A stretch of DNA of 64,000 nucleotides, taken from positions 62,001 through 126,000 of the forward strand of contig DAOQAG010000001.1 of the NCBI GenBank assembly GCA_035353815.1, written 5' to 3'. Position 1 is the stretch's first letter. Each line of letters starts with the position of its first letter. The DNA comes from JAKPUX01 sp035353815. GTDB lineage: Bacteria; Zhuqueibacterota; Zhuqueibacteria; Residuimicrobiales; Residuimicrobiaceae. Positions 8,704-17,379 of this stretch are shown one piece after another. Under the pieces are notes generated by a model. It ran no database searches and was not told the DNA's origin. It saw nothing but the letters and a program-made list of their open reading frames with translations. The position numbers were made by a program, and so were the translations under genes.

Positions 8704-9744
8704 ATGAAACCTATCGATTTGCGCAGTGATACCGTTACCAAACCGACCCCGGAAATGCGCGCCGCCATTGCCGCCGCTGAGGTAGGGGATGATGTTTTCG
8801 GCGAGGACCCGACGGTCAACCGGCTCCAGGCCAGGGTCGCCGCTCTCTTGGGCAAGGAAGCGGCCCTCTATGTCAGCAGCGGCACCCAGAGCAATCAGCT
8901 GGCGATCAAGAGCCATACCGAACCGGGTCACGAAATTTATTGCGAAGAGAACGGCCATATCTTCAACTATGAGGCCGGCGCCCCCGCCGCCCTGTCGGGC
9001 GTGCAGGTCCGCCCCCTGCCCGGTGTGCGCGGGGCCATCACCGCCGCCCAGATCGAGGCGGTGCTGCGGCCACCGGACCACCACAATCCCCAGTCCCGCC
9101 TGGTGGTGCTCGAAAATACCCACAACCGCGCCGGCGGTGCGATCTTTCCCTTTGCCGAGATCGAAAAGATCCACACCCTGACCCGGCAAAAGGGGCTCGC
9201 CCTCCATCTCGATGGCGCGCGGCTCTGGAATGCCCATGTGGCCACCGGCATCCCCTTGCTGGAGTACGGCCGTCTCTTCGATTCGATCTCGGTGTGCCTC
9301 TCCAAGGGATTGGGAGCCCCGGTGGGCTCGGTGCTCACGGGATCGGCTGAATTTATCGACCGCGCCCACCGCTACCGCAAAATGTGGGGCGGCGGCATGC
9401 GCCAGGCCGGCCTGCTCGCCGCAGCCGGCCTCTACGCCCTCGACCATCATATCGCACGCCTCGCCGACGATCATCGCCATGCGCGACAGATTGCCGATAC
9501 TTTTTTAAAATTTCCGCCGATCGAGGTCGATCTCGAAGCGACGCAAACCAATATCGTCATCGTCGAGCTGAGAAAAAGTGGATTAAATGCGCCCGATTTG
9601 GTTGTTAAACTGAAAGACAAGGGTGTGCTTTGCCTGGCCACGGCCCCGACCCGCCTGCGTCTCGTCACCCATCTCGACGCCGACGATATGGCGATCACCG
9701 AGGCCTGCGGCTTGATCGAGACCGTCCTGCGCAACCTGTTGTAA
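8704..9744 (+). CDS. ltaE: Low-specificity L-threonine aldolase
   Basis: A 346-residue pyridoxal-phosphate enzyme that cleaves L-threonine or allo-threonine to glycine and acetaldehyde in the cytoplasm. The family opening DLRSDTVTKPTPEMR is followed by GDDVFGEDPTVNRLQ and by YVSSGTQSNQLA in the cofactor-binding region. The Schiff-base lysine is K201 in CLSKGLGAPVGS. Length is normal for the family. It starts 11 nt after the helicase stop with AGGATG upstream, so it probably shares the helicase transcript. A metabolic link between the two is not evident. Confidence 0.93.
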   Translation: MKPIDLRSDTVTKPTPEMRAAIAAAEVGDDVFGEDPTVNRLQARVAALLGKEAALYVSSGTQSNQLAIKSHTEPGHEIYCEENGHIFNYEAGAPAALSGVQVRPLPGVRGAITAAQIEAVLRPPDHHNPQSRLVVLENTHNRAGGAIFPFAEIEKIHTLTRQKGLALHLDGARLWNAHVATGIPLLEYGRLFDSISVCLSKGLGAPVGSVLTGSAEFIDRAHRYRKMWGGGMRQAGLLAAAGLYALDHHIARLADDHRHARQIADTFLKFPPIEVDLEATQTNIVIVELRKSGLNAPDLVVKLKDKGVLCLATAPTRLRLVTHLDADDMAITEACGLIETVLRNLL

Positions 9745-9813
9745 GAGCAACCTATAATTCACACGCTCCATCATCCATCAACCAACCCTTTTCAAAAAGG
9801 CCCGTTTCCACCT

Positions 9814-10698
9814 ATGCCAACGCAAGTGCAGCTCATGACCAAGAAAAAAAAGAAAAAACCTGCCGAGACCAGGACCAAGGAATCGATTGAAAAGTACCTG
9901 GAGGAGATCGGCGGCTTTTCGCCGCTCCCCCCGGAAGAAGAGATCGCTTTGGCCCGGCGTATTCGCAAAGGCGACGAAGAAGCCCTGGACAAGCTCGTCA
10001 AAGCCAATCTGCGCTTTGTCATCAGCGTCGCCAAGGAATACCAGGGTCAGGGATTGCCCCTCCAGGATCTGATCAGCGAGGGAAATCTCGGCCTCATCAA
10101 GGCCGCACAGCGGTTCGATGAGACCAGAGGCTTCAAATTCATCTCCTACGCCGTCTGGTGGATCCGGCAATCGATCCTGCAAGCTCTGGCTGAACAGTCC
10201 CGCGTGGTGCGCCTCCCCCTCAACCGTGTCGGAGCGATTAACAAGGTCGGCCGCGCCCTCGAAGCCCTCGAGAAAGAATACGGCCGCGAACCCAGCATGG
10301 ATGAAATCGCCACCCGCATGGAAATGAGCTCCTTTGAAGTGGCGGATGTCCTCAAGACCTCCGCACGTCATCTCTCTCTCGACGAACCGTTCAAGGAGGA
10401 TGAGGGCAACAGTCTCCTCGACGTGCTCGAAAGCGACCGCTACGAGCCCCCCGATGGCACCCTGATGCGCTCCTCCTTGCGTGAAGAGATCGAGAAGGTT
10501 CTCTCCACCCTCAAACCGCGCGAAGCGGAAATAGTCAAACTCTATTTTGGGCTGGATGGCGACCGTCCCTTGACTCTCGAGGAGATCGGCGAATACTTCA
10601 CCCTGACGCGCGAGCGCGTGCGCCAGATCAAGGAGAAAGCCCTGCGCCGACTGCGTCACCGTTCGCGGCTCGAGCCGCTGCGAAAATACCTCGGCTGA
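9814..10698 (+). CDS. rpoD: Primary RNA polymerase sigma factor (RpoD/SigA), short form
   Basis: A 294-residue sigma-70 factor. It begins with a lysine-rich tail and goes straight into region 1.2 (SIEKYLEEIGGF). Region 2 has NLRFVISVAKEYQGQGLPLQ, ISEGNLGLIKAAQRFDETRG and FISYAVWWIRQSILQALAEQ; regions 3 and 4 follow, with the helix-turn-helix in LTLEEIGEYFTLTRERVRQI. Region 1.1 and the large non-conserved insert of proteobacterial RpoD are missing, as in Bacteroidota/Chlorobiota RpoD. The start may be the ATG at 9814 or the one at 9835; neither has a clear ribosome-binding site. A TATAAT at 9753-9758 without a good -35 could start it independently of the aldolase gene. A strong terminator follows. 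Confidence 0.93.
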   Translation: MPTQVQLMTKKKKKKPAETRTKESIEKYLEEIGGFSPLPPEEEIALARRIRKGDEEALDKLVKANLRFVISVAKEYQGQGLPLQDLISEGNLGLIKAAQRFDETRGFKFISYAVWWIRQSILQALAEQSRVVRLPLNRVGAINKVGRALEALEKEYGREPSMDEIATRMEMSSFEVADVLKTSARHLSLDEPFKEDEGNSLLDVLESDRYEPPDGTLMRSSLREEIEKVLSTLKPREAEIVKLYFGLDGDRPLTLEEIGEYFTLTRERVRQIKEKALRRLRHRSRLEPLRKYLG

Positions 10699-10703
10699 AA
10701 TGC

Positions 10704-10735
10704 AAAAGCCCTGTCACATGACAGGGCTTTTTTTT
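10704..10735. terminator. Bidirectional rho-independent terminator between rpoD and pyrE
   Basis: The palindrome AAAGCCCTGTCA / TGACAGGGCTTT is followed by eight T on the plus strand (10728-10735) and by TTTT on the minus strand. It lies between the converging rpoD and pyrE genes and can stop both. Confidence 0.92.
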
Positions 10736-10753
10736 GACGCGGTGGTCCTGAAC

Positions 10754-11326
10754 TCAGACCTTGCGGCTCCCCGGCTTGACGACGGGAATCCCCTGGGTGC
10801 AAAGGGGACAGACCTCGGGCGGGTGGGTGACCACCTCCATCCTCAGTGCCGCAAAAAAAGGCACATCAAACTGCGCCCGGCCGGCACTGCGGTCGACGAT
10901 AAAGGCCGCACCTTTCACCTCGGCGCCGGCCTCGCGCGCCAGGGCGATCACCTCCTGGACCGAGCCGCCGGTGGTCACGACATCCTCGACCGCCAGGCAC
11001 TTTTCGCCGCGGTTAATTTCAAAACCGCGGCGCAGGGTCATCCGGTTCTCTTCGCGCTCGGCAAAGATCGCCCGGCAACCCAGCAGCCGTGCCACCTCCT
11101 GACCGACGACGATCCCGCCGATGGCCGGCGAGAGCACCACCTCGATCCCCTCCCCGCGAAAACGCTCGGCGATCAGCCGGCAAAAGGTCTCGGCATGCTG
11201 CGGGTACTGCAGCACCTTGGCGCACTGGAAATAGTTGGGGCTGTGCAGACCCGAGGTGAGGCGGAAGTGGCCCTCCAGCAGCGCGCCGCTCTCCTTGAAA
11301 ATTGTCAATGCCTCGTCGTTGGTCAT
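10754..11326 (-). CDS. pyrE: Orotate phosphoribosyltransferase
   Basis: A 190-residue enzyme joining orotate to PRPP to give orotidine 5'-monophosphate in pyrimidine synthesis. FRLTSGLHSPNYFQCAKVLQ at the N-terminus and the PRPP-binding loop CLAVEDVVTTGGSV are both clear, as is LSPAIGGIVVGQEVAR. The ATG at 11326 is chosen because GGGAGA sits just before it and the family begins at this point. The frame stays open upstream, through a possible GTG start, across the 97-nt gap to pyrF, but that extension resembles nothing. It is last in the run ksgA-recO-glyS-pyrF-pyrE and directly follows the gene for the next pathway enzyme. Confidence 0.94.
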   Translation of the reverse strand: MTNDEALTIFKESGALLEGHFRLTSGLHSPNYFQCAKVLQYPQHAETFCRLIAERFRGEGIEVVLSPAIGGIVVGQEVARLLGCRAIFAEREENRMTLRRGFEINRGEKCLAVEDVVTTGGSVQEVIALAREAGAEVKGAAFIVDRSAGRAQFDVPFFAALRMEVVTHPPEVCPLCTQGIPVVKPGSRKV

Positions 11327-11423
11327 CTTTTCTCCCTTTCCTGCCAGCAAATCGCCGCAGGCCGGATGGAACCACCCGGTCTTCTTTTTCACCAGATCGT
11401 ACACCCGGACAAAATCGACAAGC

Positions 11424-12239
11424 TCACCGCCTCTCCCCCGCCCGGTTGAGGTCATCCCGGGTCGTCCGGGCGGCTCTGGCGGCAGCCTCCCGGAAATCCT
11501 CTTCGGCTGAGGCGTAGAGGATCGCCCGGCTGGAGTTGAAGAGGGCACCGCGCCCGGCGCGGCCGGTCCCCAGCCGCACCGAGGCTTCGAGATCCCCGCC
11601 TTGCGCGCCGATGCCGGGGATAAGAAAGGGCAGCTCCGGAACCAGCGTGCGGATCGCTCCGAGCTGCTCCGGCTGCGTCGCCCCCACCACCAGGCCGCAA
11701 TTGCCCCGCGCATTCCACTGCTGCACCTTCAGGGCAATGGCTTCATATAACGGGCGGCCGCCGCAGTCGAGGTGCTGAAAATCGCGCGAGCCCGGATTGG
11801 AGGTGAGACAGAGAAAAAAGACGCCGCGCGCTTCCTCCTCAAGAAAGGGCGCCACCGAATCGCCACCCATCAAAGGATGAACCGTGACCGCATCGGCCCC
11901 CAGCTGCCCGAATACGGCGCGCGCGTACATTTTCGAGGTGTTGCCGATATCGCCGCGTTTGGCATCGGCGATGCGGATGACATCCGCCGGCAGATAGCGA
12001 AAGGTTTTTTCGAGCGCCTGCCAACCGGCGAGTCCATGCGCTTCATAAAAGGCGGTATTCACCTTGTAGGCCGCCGCGTAGGGGGCCGTGGCATCGATGA
12101 TCGCCTTGTTGAAGGCAAAGAGGGGATCGGAGTCGTGTTGCAGCTCCGCCGGGATCTTGTCGACCACGCTGTCCAGACCGACACAGAGCAGGCTCTGCTT
12201 CTCCTGGATCACCCGGTCCAGCTTTTCGGAGAAATGCAT
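11424..12239 (-). CDS. pyrF: Orotidine 5'-phosphate decarboxylase (type 2)
   Basis: A 271-residue decarboxylase making UMP from orotidine 5'-monophosphate, the last step of de novo pyrimidine synthesis. The signature VIRIADAKRGDIGNTSKMYA contains the catalytic Asp-Lys-Asp set around K94; LLCVGLDSVVDKIP near the N-terminus and VHPLMGGDSVAPFL fit the longer type-2 subfamily. It starts 12 nt after the glycyl-tRNA synthetase stop and precedes pyrE, so the last two UMP-synthesis steps are encoded together. Confidence 0.94.
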   Translation of the reverse strand: MHFSEKLDRVIQEKQSLLCVGLDSVVDKIPAELQHDSDPLFAFNKAIIDATAPYAAAYKVNTAFYEAHGLAGWQALEKTFRYLPADVIRIADAKRGDIGNTSKMYARAVFGQLGADAVTVHPLMGGDSVAPFLEEEARGVFFLCLTSNPGSRDFQHLDCGGRPLYEAIALKVQQWNARGNCGLVVGATQPEQLGAIRTLVPELPFLIPGIGAQGGDLEASVRLGTGRAGRGALFNSSRAILYASAEEDFREAAARAARTTRDDLNRAGERR

Positions 12240-12251
12240 CGCCTCTCCTTT

Positions 12252-13565
12252 CTATCCGTGGATCTTTTTATGGAGAAATCCCGTCAGATCGCCGATCTTC
12301 ATGCGCTCCTGCTGCATGGTGTCGCGATCGCGCACGGTAACCGTTTCGTTCTCCAGGGTTTCGGTGTCGACCGTAATGCAGAAGGGCGTGCCGATTTCGT
12401 CCTGGCGGCGATAGCGGCGGCCGACAGCGGCACTCTCATCATAATAGACGGCAAAATAGGGCTGCAGCATCGCCTCGATCTGGTGAGCCACCTCGGGCAT
12501 GCCATCCTTTTTGACCAGCGGAAAGATACCGGCCTTCACCGGAGCGATGGCCGGATGGAAATGAAGCACCGTGCGCGTGTCCTTCTCCAGCACCTGTTCC
12601 TCGAAGGCATCGCAGAGGAGGCAGAGCATGGTGCGGTCGACGCCGGCCGAGGTTTCGATGATGAAGGGGACGTAGCGCTCGCGCGTCACCTCATCGAAGT
12701 AGCTGAGATCGACGCCCGAGTATTCCTGATGGCGCTTGAGATCAAAATCGGTGCGGTTATGGATCCCTTCGAGTTCCTTCCAGCCGAAGGGGAATTCGTA
12801 CTGGATATCAAAGGCCGCGGCAGCGTAATGCGCCAGTTCATCGGCACCATGCTGATGAAAGCGCGTTTTGTCCGGATTGATGCCGAGAGCCGCATAATAG
12901 GCCTGGCGGTCCTGCTTCCAGGTTTCGAACCACTCCATGTCCGTGCCCGGCTTGACGAAGTATTGCATCTCCATCTGCTCGAACTCCCGGGTGCGGAAGA
13001 TGAAATTCTCGGTCGTGATCTCGTTGCGGAAGGCCTTGCCGATCTGGCCGATGCCGAAGGGCACCTTGAGACGGCTGGAGTCGAGGACGTTCTGGTAGTT
13101 GACATAAATGCCCTGGGCTGTTTCGGGGCGCAGGTAGACCACACTGGCGCTGTCCTCGACCGGTCCCATGAAGGTTTTGAACATCAAATTGAACTGGCGG
13201 ATATCGGTCATCTGCCCGCCGCATTCGGGGCACTTGCCGGGATCAGGGACCATATCGGCGCGGAAACGTCGTTTGCAGACCTTGCAATCGACCATCGGAT
13301 CGGTAAAGCCGGCGACATGGCCCGAGGCCTCCCAGACCTTGGGCGCCATGAGGATGGAGGCATCCAGGCCGACCACATCGCGGCGGCGGCGCACCATCCA
13401 GTGCCACCAGAAATCCTTGACATTGCGCTTCAATTCAACCCCGAGAGGGCCGTAATCATAGCAGGCATTGAGGCCGCCGTAAATCTCGCTTGACTGAAAG
13501 ATAAAACCGCGGCGGCGGCACAGGGAGATGATTTTATCCAGGGTGTTGGGGGTCGGATTGGCCAT
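12252..13565 (-). CDS. glyQS: Glycine-tRNA ligase, single-chain (alpha2) type
   Basis: A 437-residue class II synthetase that charges tRNA-Gly. It is the single-chain archaeal/Gram-positive type, not the split alpha/beta enzyme. Features include SSEIYGGLNACYDYGPLGVE, a four-Cys zinc knuckle (C94, C97, C112, C115), motif 2 around FRNEITTENFIFRTREFEQM, and motif 3 near FIIETSAGVDRTMLCLL. The start at 13565 lies inside the recO 3' end (32-nt overlap) with a weak AAGGA, which suggests translational coupling. Confidence 0.93.
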   Translation of the reverse strand: MANPTPNTLDKIISLCRRRGFIFQSSEIYGGLNACYDYGPLGVELKRNVKDFWWHWMVRRRRDVVGLDASILMAPKVWEASGHVAGFTDPMVDCKVCKRRFRADMVPDPGKCPECGGQMTDIRQFNLMFKTFMGPVEDSASVVYLRPETAQGIYVNYQNVLDSSRLKVPFGIGQIGKAFRNEITTENFIFRTREFEQMEMQYFVKPGTDMEWFETWKQDRQAYYAALGINPDKTRFHQHGADELAHYAAAAFDIQYEFPFGWKELEGIHNRTDFDLKRHQEYSGVDLSYFDEVTRERYVPFIIETSAGVDRTMLCLLCDAFEEQVLEKDTRTVLHFHPAIAPVKAGIFPLVKKDGMPEVAHQIEAMLQPYFAVYYDESAAVGRRYRRQDEIGTPFCITVDTETLENETVTVRDRDTMQQERMKIGDLTGFLHKKIHG

Positions 13566-14364
13566 ATTCTTGTCCTTGTTCTTCCTCGTTGGATTTTTGC
13601 AAATGGGTCTGTAATTTTTCCAGATAGGCGACGCTGCGCAGAAAACGCAGCGGCTCGAGATGCCAGCGCATGTTGGCCAGCAGGAACTGATCGAGTTCCC
13701 GTCCAAGCTCCGGATCGATGCGCAGGCGCACACTTTTTTCCAGGCCGGCATGACCGAGATAATGGAGGGCCTGAAGCGCCCGTCGCGAGAGCGGCTGCCC
13801 CTCCCCGGCCATCCCCTCGCAATCGCCACAGCGGTAGCCGCCGCTGCTGTAATCGAAAAACTGCCGCTCACGCAGCTTTTCCTCCCGGCAGCCCAGGCAC
13901 AACCGGTACTCCCCCCGAAAACCGGAAAGATCCAGATAGCGGAGCATGAAGGCGCGGACGATCTGGCGCTGTCCGTGCTCCACTTCGTCCAGCAGCAGCA
14001 GACTCTCCAGCAGGAGGCGGAAGAGCGCCGGATTGGGATGCGCAACCGCCTCGTTGCGTTCGACGATCTCGCAGGGAATCGCCGCCAGGGCCATTCTCCC
14101 AAGCTCACCATGGAGCCCGGGGAAGGGATGCACCGCCTCCGCCTGGCTGAGATACTGCAAGTCCCGCGTTTCGTACCGGTAAAAAACGATCTGGATATGG
14201 GTCAGCGGCTCGAGCACACCGCTGTAACGCGATTTAAGGCTGCGCGCCCCCTTGGCCATCACGCTCAGGCGGCCGTAATGCAGGGTATAGAGCGAGAGGA
14301 TTTTACTGGTCTCCCCCTGCTTTCGCGTGTGCAGCACGATGGCCTCGGTCTTGCTCAGGGGCAT
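13534..14364 (-). CDS. recO: DNA repair protein RecO
   Basis: A 276-residue RecO, which helps load RecA onto SSB-coated single-stranded DNA in the RecFOR pathway. The OB-fold start is typical: KTEAIVLHTRKQGETSKILS, then GRLSVMAKGARSLKSRY. A four-cysteine zinc site is present (C156 and C159 in CLGC, C179 and C182 in CGDC). The C-terminus is Glu/Gln-rich (KSNEEEQGQEYGQSD) and overlaps the glycyl-tRNA synthetase start by 32 nt. It begins 10 nt after the ksgA stop. Confidence 0.92.
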   Translation of the reverse strand: MPLSKTEAIVLHTRKQGETSKILSLYTLHYGRLSVMAKGARSLKSRYSGVLEPLTHIQIVFYRYETRDLQYLSQAEAVHPFPGLHGELGRMALAAIPCEIVERNEAVAHPNPALFRLLLESLLLLDEVEHGQRQIVRAFMLRYLDLSGFRGEYRLCLGCREEKLRERQFFDYSSGGYRCGDCEGMAGEGQPLSRRALQALHYLGHAGLEKSVRLRIDPELGRELDQFLLANMRWHLEPLRFLRSVAYLEKLQTHLQKSNEEEQGQEYGQSDPQHPG

Positions 14365-14374
14365 GGCAGCGGCC

Positions 14375-15172
14375 TCACACAGTCTGTGCTGGCGTCACGT
14401 CCACGAGGGCGTTGGCCATGGCGATCCAGTCGCCCACCCCGAGATCCTCCGGCCGTCGCGTGAGGTCGAAGGCCGCCAGAGCCTCGAGCGCAAAGCGGTC
14501 ACGCAAGGACTTGCGCAACATCTTGCGGCGCTGCCCGAAGGCTGTCCGCACCAGACGGCGGTAGAGGGCTTCGTCGCGCAGATCGCGCGTATGGCGGTCG
14601 GAAAAGCGCCAGCGCACCAGAGCGGAATCGACCTTGGGACGGGGCTTGAAAACCGTCCGCGGCACATCCAGGAGTATCTCCGCATCGGCAAAGGTGCGGC
14701 TGAAAACCGAGAGGATGCCATACTCCGGATCGCCGGCAGCGGCGACGATCCGCTCGGCCACCTCCCGCTGCATCAGCAGGGCCATGTCGACCAGATTGCG
14801 GCGCCGGTCAAAAAAGTGAAAGATGATCTGCGAGGTGATATAGTATGGAATATTGCCCACCACGCGCAAGGGAAGATCCCTGGAGAGCGTCATGGGCTCC
14901 ATGTCGAGAATATCGCCCTCCACCAGCCGGAAGTTGGCCCTGCCAAAGAATTTCACACGCAGGATCGCGGCGAGCTGCCGGTCGATTTCGACCGCCACCA
15001 GCTGCCCGACGCGCGGCTGCAACAGCTCCGTGAGCAGGCCGGTGCCCGGTCCGATTTCCAGCACGGTATCCTCGGGCCCGAGCGCCAGGGCATCGGCGAT
15101 GTTGCGCAAGACGTTGCCATCGACCAGAAAATTCTGACCAAGACTCTTTTTAGGGCGGATGGGGTAGCTCAT
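14375..15172 (-). CDS. rsmA: 16S rRNA dimethyladenosine transferase (RsmA/KsgA)
   Basis: A 265-residue SAM-dependent methyltransferase that dimethylates two adjacent adenosines near the 3' end of 16S rRNA. The N-terminus RPKKSLGQNFLVD, motif I VLEIGPGTGLLTELL and motif IV NIPYYITSQIIFHF are all present. The ATG at 15172 (MSYPIRP) matches the usual start; an upstream GTG at 15235 would add a 21-residue stretch without similarity. It is first in the gene run leading to pyrE. No convincing promoter was seen in front of it. Confidence 0.94.
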   Translation of the reverse strand: MSYPIRPKKSLGQNFLVDGNVLRNIADALALGPEDTVLEIGPGTGLLTELLQPRVGQLVAVEIDRQLAAILRVKFFGRANFRLVEGDILDMEPMTLSRDLPLRVVGNIPYYITSQIIFHFFDRRRNLVDMALLMQREVAERIVAAAGDPEYGILSVFSRTFADAEILLDVPRTVFKPRPKVDSALVRWRFSDRHTRDLRDEALYRRLVRTAFGQRRKMLRKSLRDRFALEALAAFDLTRRPEDLGVGDWIAMANALVDVTPAQTV

Positions 15173-15307
15173 GCCGCGGACCGGTTTTTGGTGACCATTG
15201 CCTATAACATAGGAGAATTTAAGCAAAAAAACCACTCTTTTTATGCGCCGCAGCCGCCGCGCGTGACCATCCGGTGCCCGGCTGCAGTCGCGGCGCAGCG
15301 GTTACAT

Positions 15308-15460
15308 CCCCGGCGTTTGTTCATCGGCCCGGTTCGATCCCCTCCCTTGCCGAAAGGGGTATGCAGGCCGTTGCGATGTCTTCCCCGGCATTTGTTCATT
15401 CGCCGGCGCGATCCCCTCCCTTGCCGAAAAAAGTATGCCGGGCAGTGGCGATTTCATCCC
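15308..15460. repeat. 75-bp imperfect direct repeat
   Basis: CCCCGGCGTTTGTTCAT starts at 15308 and CCCCGGCATTTGTTCAT at 15383, a 75-bp period. Both copies contain GCGATCCCCTCCCTTGCCGA-like sequence; the second also decays toward 15460. Weak traces of a further copy lie upstream from ~15280. Together with the following promoter this fills the gap between the divergent rsmA and Lamin-tail genes. Otherwise I see nothing in 15173-15307. Confidence 0.75.
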
Positions 15461-15489
15461 TTGATTTTATGCGCGCGGATGCTGATATT
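15461..15489 (+). promoter_or_regulatory. Promoter of the Lamin-tail protein gene, possibly leaderless
   Basis: TTGATT (15461-15466), a 17-nt spacer and GATATT (15484-15489). Transcription should begin near 15495-15496, which is the A of the start codon. There is no Shine-Dalgarno sequence. Confidence 0.6.
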
Positions 15490-15494
15490 ACAGT

Positions 15495-16370
15495 ATGAAG
15501 ATCTCCGCCGCACACCTGATTTTGGCCCTGATGGCGCCGGCAGCGCTCCTGGCGCAGCCGGTCGTCATCAACGAGGTCGCCTGGATGGGCACCCGCGCCA
15601 GCGCCAGTGACGAATGGATCGAACTCTGCAACACCACCCCGGCCGCTGTCGATTTGCAGGGCTGGCATCTGGTGGCCGCCGACGGCGCCCCGGCCATCGC
15701 GCTCCGCGGCGTCATCCCGGCCGGCGGCTTTTTTGTGCTTGAGCGGACCGATGACCAGACCATCGCCGACCGGCCCGCAGACCAGCTGTTCACCGGTGAC
15801 CTCAAAAACAGCGGGGAATGGCTGATGCTGCGCGACACCGACTCTGTGCTGGTCGACCAGGTACGCTGCGATTCAAGCGGCTGGTTTGCCGGCAGCAACA
15901 CTACCAAAACCAGCATGGAAAAAAAACACCCCGGCATTGATGCCATGCAGCCGGAGAGCTGGGCGGCCAACGACACCCTGACGCGCAACGGCCAGGATGC
16001 CCGGGGATGGCCCATCAACGGCACCCCCGGTGCGGTTAACAGCGCCTACGATCATGCCCTCCCGGCCGGCCGCAACGACCGCCGCTCGCCCGCCCGCCTG
16101 GCGGCGGCCTCCAGCTCTCTGGCTGCCTGGCCCAATCCCTTCAATCCCGACACCATGCTGGAATGGAACTCCCCTGATGCGGGAGTGATCGAGATCCTCG
16201 ATCTGCGTGGATGCAGCGTGCGCTCCTGGATCACCCGGCGCGGCCACACCCGCGTTTTTTGGGATGGCTGCGACTGCAACGGCCGACCGGTGGCATCAGG
16301 GATCTATATCTGCCGCCTCCGCCGTGATAACGGCATCGCCGCCTCACTGCGGCTCGTCCGCCTCCGCTAA
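15495..16370 (+). CDS. Secreted Lamin-tail-domain protein with C-terminal sorting-like domain
   Basis: A 291-residue exported protein. Residues 1-20 are a signal peptide (ends LLA-QPVV). A Lamin-tail domain covers ~22-150 (VVINEVAWMGTRASASDEWI, LQGWHLVAADG, GGFFVLERTDD). The last ~85 residues, from WPNPFNPDTMLEWNSPD to SGIYICRLR, form a FlgD-like/type-IX-like sorting fold as in many FCB secreted proteins. Its role is unknown; Lamin-tail domains are often surface attachment or binding modules. It begins without a ribosome-binding site at the predicted transcription start. Confidence 0.85.
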   Translation: MKISAAHLILALMAPAALLAQPVVINEVAWMGTRASASDEWIELCNTTPAAVDLQGWHLVAADGAPAIALRGVIPAGGFFVLERTDDQTIADRPADQLFTGDLKNSGEWLMLRDTDSVLVDQVRCDSSGWFAGSNTTKTSMEKKHPGIDAMQPESWAANDTLTRNGQDARGWPINGTPGAVNSAYDHALPAGRNDRRSPARLAAASSSLAAWPNPFNPDTMLEWNSPDAGVIEILDLRGCSVRSWITRRGHTRVFWDGCDCNGRPVASGIYICRLRRDNGIAASLRLVRLR

Positions 16371-16406
16371 AGCGCGGGCCCACGCCCGCCGCTGTGCAGA
16401 ATGAGA

Positions 16407-16435
16407 TTGATTTTTTCCGCGCAAAATTCTAGATT
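16407..16435 (+). promoter_or_regulatory. Sigma-A promoter of the MBL-fold hydrolase gene
   Basis: TTGATT (16407-16412), a 17-nt spacer and TAGATT (16430-16435). Transcription near 16442 leaves a ~39-nt leader containing GAGGAGG 6 nt before the ATG. Confidence 0.75.
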
Positions 16436-16480
16436 ACAGTATCCAAAACCGGGGGCATAGAGCTGTCTTGAGGAGGCTGG

Positions 16481-17209
16481 ATGAAACACTACATCCTTTT
16501 CATCGTACTGAGCCTGCTGTGCACAGCAGGCGGGAGTAATGCCATGTTCCAGAGCGATACCCTTGCGGCAGCCAAAGGCCCGATCGTTTTAACCTTCATT
16601 GGCCATGGCAGCCTCATGATTCAGTTCGGCAAAATGGTGACCTATATCGATCCGGTTTCGGAGTATGCCGATTATGCCCGCATGCCCCGGGCGGACCTGA
16701 TCCTGGTCACCCACGCCCACTCCGACCATCTCGATCCCAAAGCAATCCGGCAGCTCCGGCAGCCCGCCACCCGGATGGTCGCCGCACCGGTGTGCCATGA
16801 CCTCCTCCCCGAAGCCGACTTGCTGCGTAACGGCGAGAACCTCCGCATCGGGGAACTCGAAATCTTGGCGGTGCCGGCCTACAATCTTCTCCACAAGCGT
16901 CCCGACCAGCAGCCTTTTCACCCCAAAGGCGAGGGCAACGGGTATCTCCTGCACTTCGGCGGCAAGAGCATCTACGTCGCCGGCGACACCGAAAACATTC
17001 CGGAAATGAAAGCCCTCAAGGGCATCGATGTCGCCTTCCTGCCAATGAACCTGCCCTATACCATGACCCCGGAAATGGTAGCGGATGCAGCCCGGGCCTT
17101 TCAGCCGCTGATCCTCTATCCCTATCATTACGGGAATACCGATGTCCGCAAGCTGACCGAGCTGCTCAAGGGTGAAAAAATCGAGGTACGCATTCGCGAG
17201 CTGCACTGA
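16481..17209 (+). CDS. Exported MBL-fold metal-dependent hydrolase (UlaG-like)
   Basis: A 242-residue metallo-beta-lactamase-fold protein. The N-terminus (MKHYILFIVLSLLCTAGGSN) is a signal peptide, so the enzyme probably works in the periplasm. The metal site is seen in VTHAHSDHLDPKA (HxHxDH), and further ligands in YVAGDTE and YPYHYGN. Overall it matches the UlaG-like/YtkL type of small hydrolases, whose substrates are mostly unknown. GAGGAGG sits well placed before the ATG and it has its own promoter. It converges on the papain-like protease gene, with a hairpin in between. Confidence 0.88.
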   Translation: MKHYILFIVLSLLCTAGGSNAMFQSDTLAAAKGPIVLTFIGHGSLMIQFGKMVTYIDPVSEYADYARMPRADLILVTHAHSDHLDPKAIRQLRQPATRMVAAPVCHDLLPEADLLRNGENLRIGELEILAVPAYNLLHKRPDQQPFHPKGEGNGYLLHFGGKSIYVAGDTENIPEMKALKGIDVAFLPMNLPYTMTPEMVADAARAFQPLILYPYHYGNTDVRKLTELLKGEKIEVRIRELH

Positions 17210-17297
17210 CGATCCCCGGAAGAATTGCCGGTGGCGCGGGTGAGGTGAAGAGAGGGGATGGGGATTCACAAGCGGCAGGGCAGAAAGGCCTTAAAAT

Positions 17298-17327
17298 AGG
17301 AATGGGCTCCTTGCAGAGCCCATTCCT
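17298..17327. terminator. Hairpin between converging hydrolase and papain-like protease genes
   Basis: AGGAATGGGCTC / GAGCCCATTCCT form a 12-bp stem with a 6-nt loop. On the minus strand it is followed by ATTTTAA. The T-run is weak on both strands, so termination is probable but not certain. Confidence 0.65.
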
Positions 17328-17379
17328 GAAGCAGGGAGCGTTGCCGGATCCACCCCGCGAGGGGGCCGGCAGGCTGGCA

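Noticed and set aside
10754..11713. Long N-terminal extension of pyrE
   Set aside because: The extra 129 residues lie mostly antisense-like over pyrF sequence in another frame and resemble nothing; a good ribosome-binding site marks 11326.
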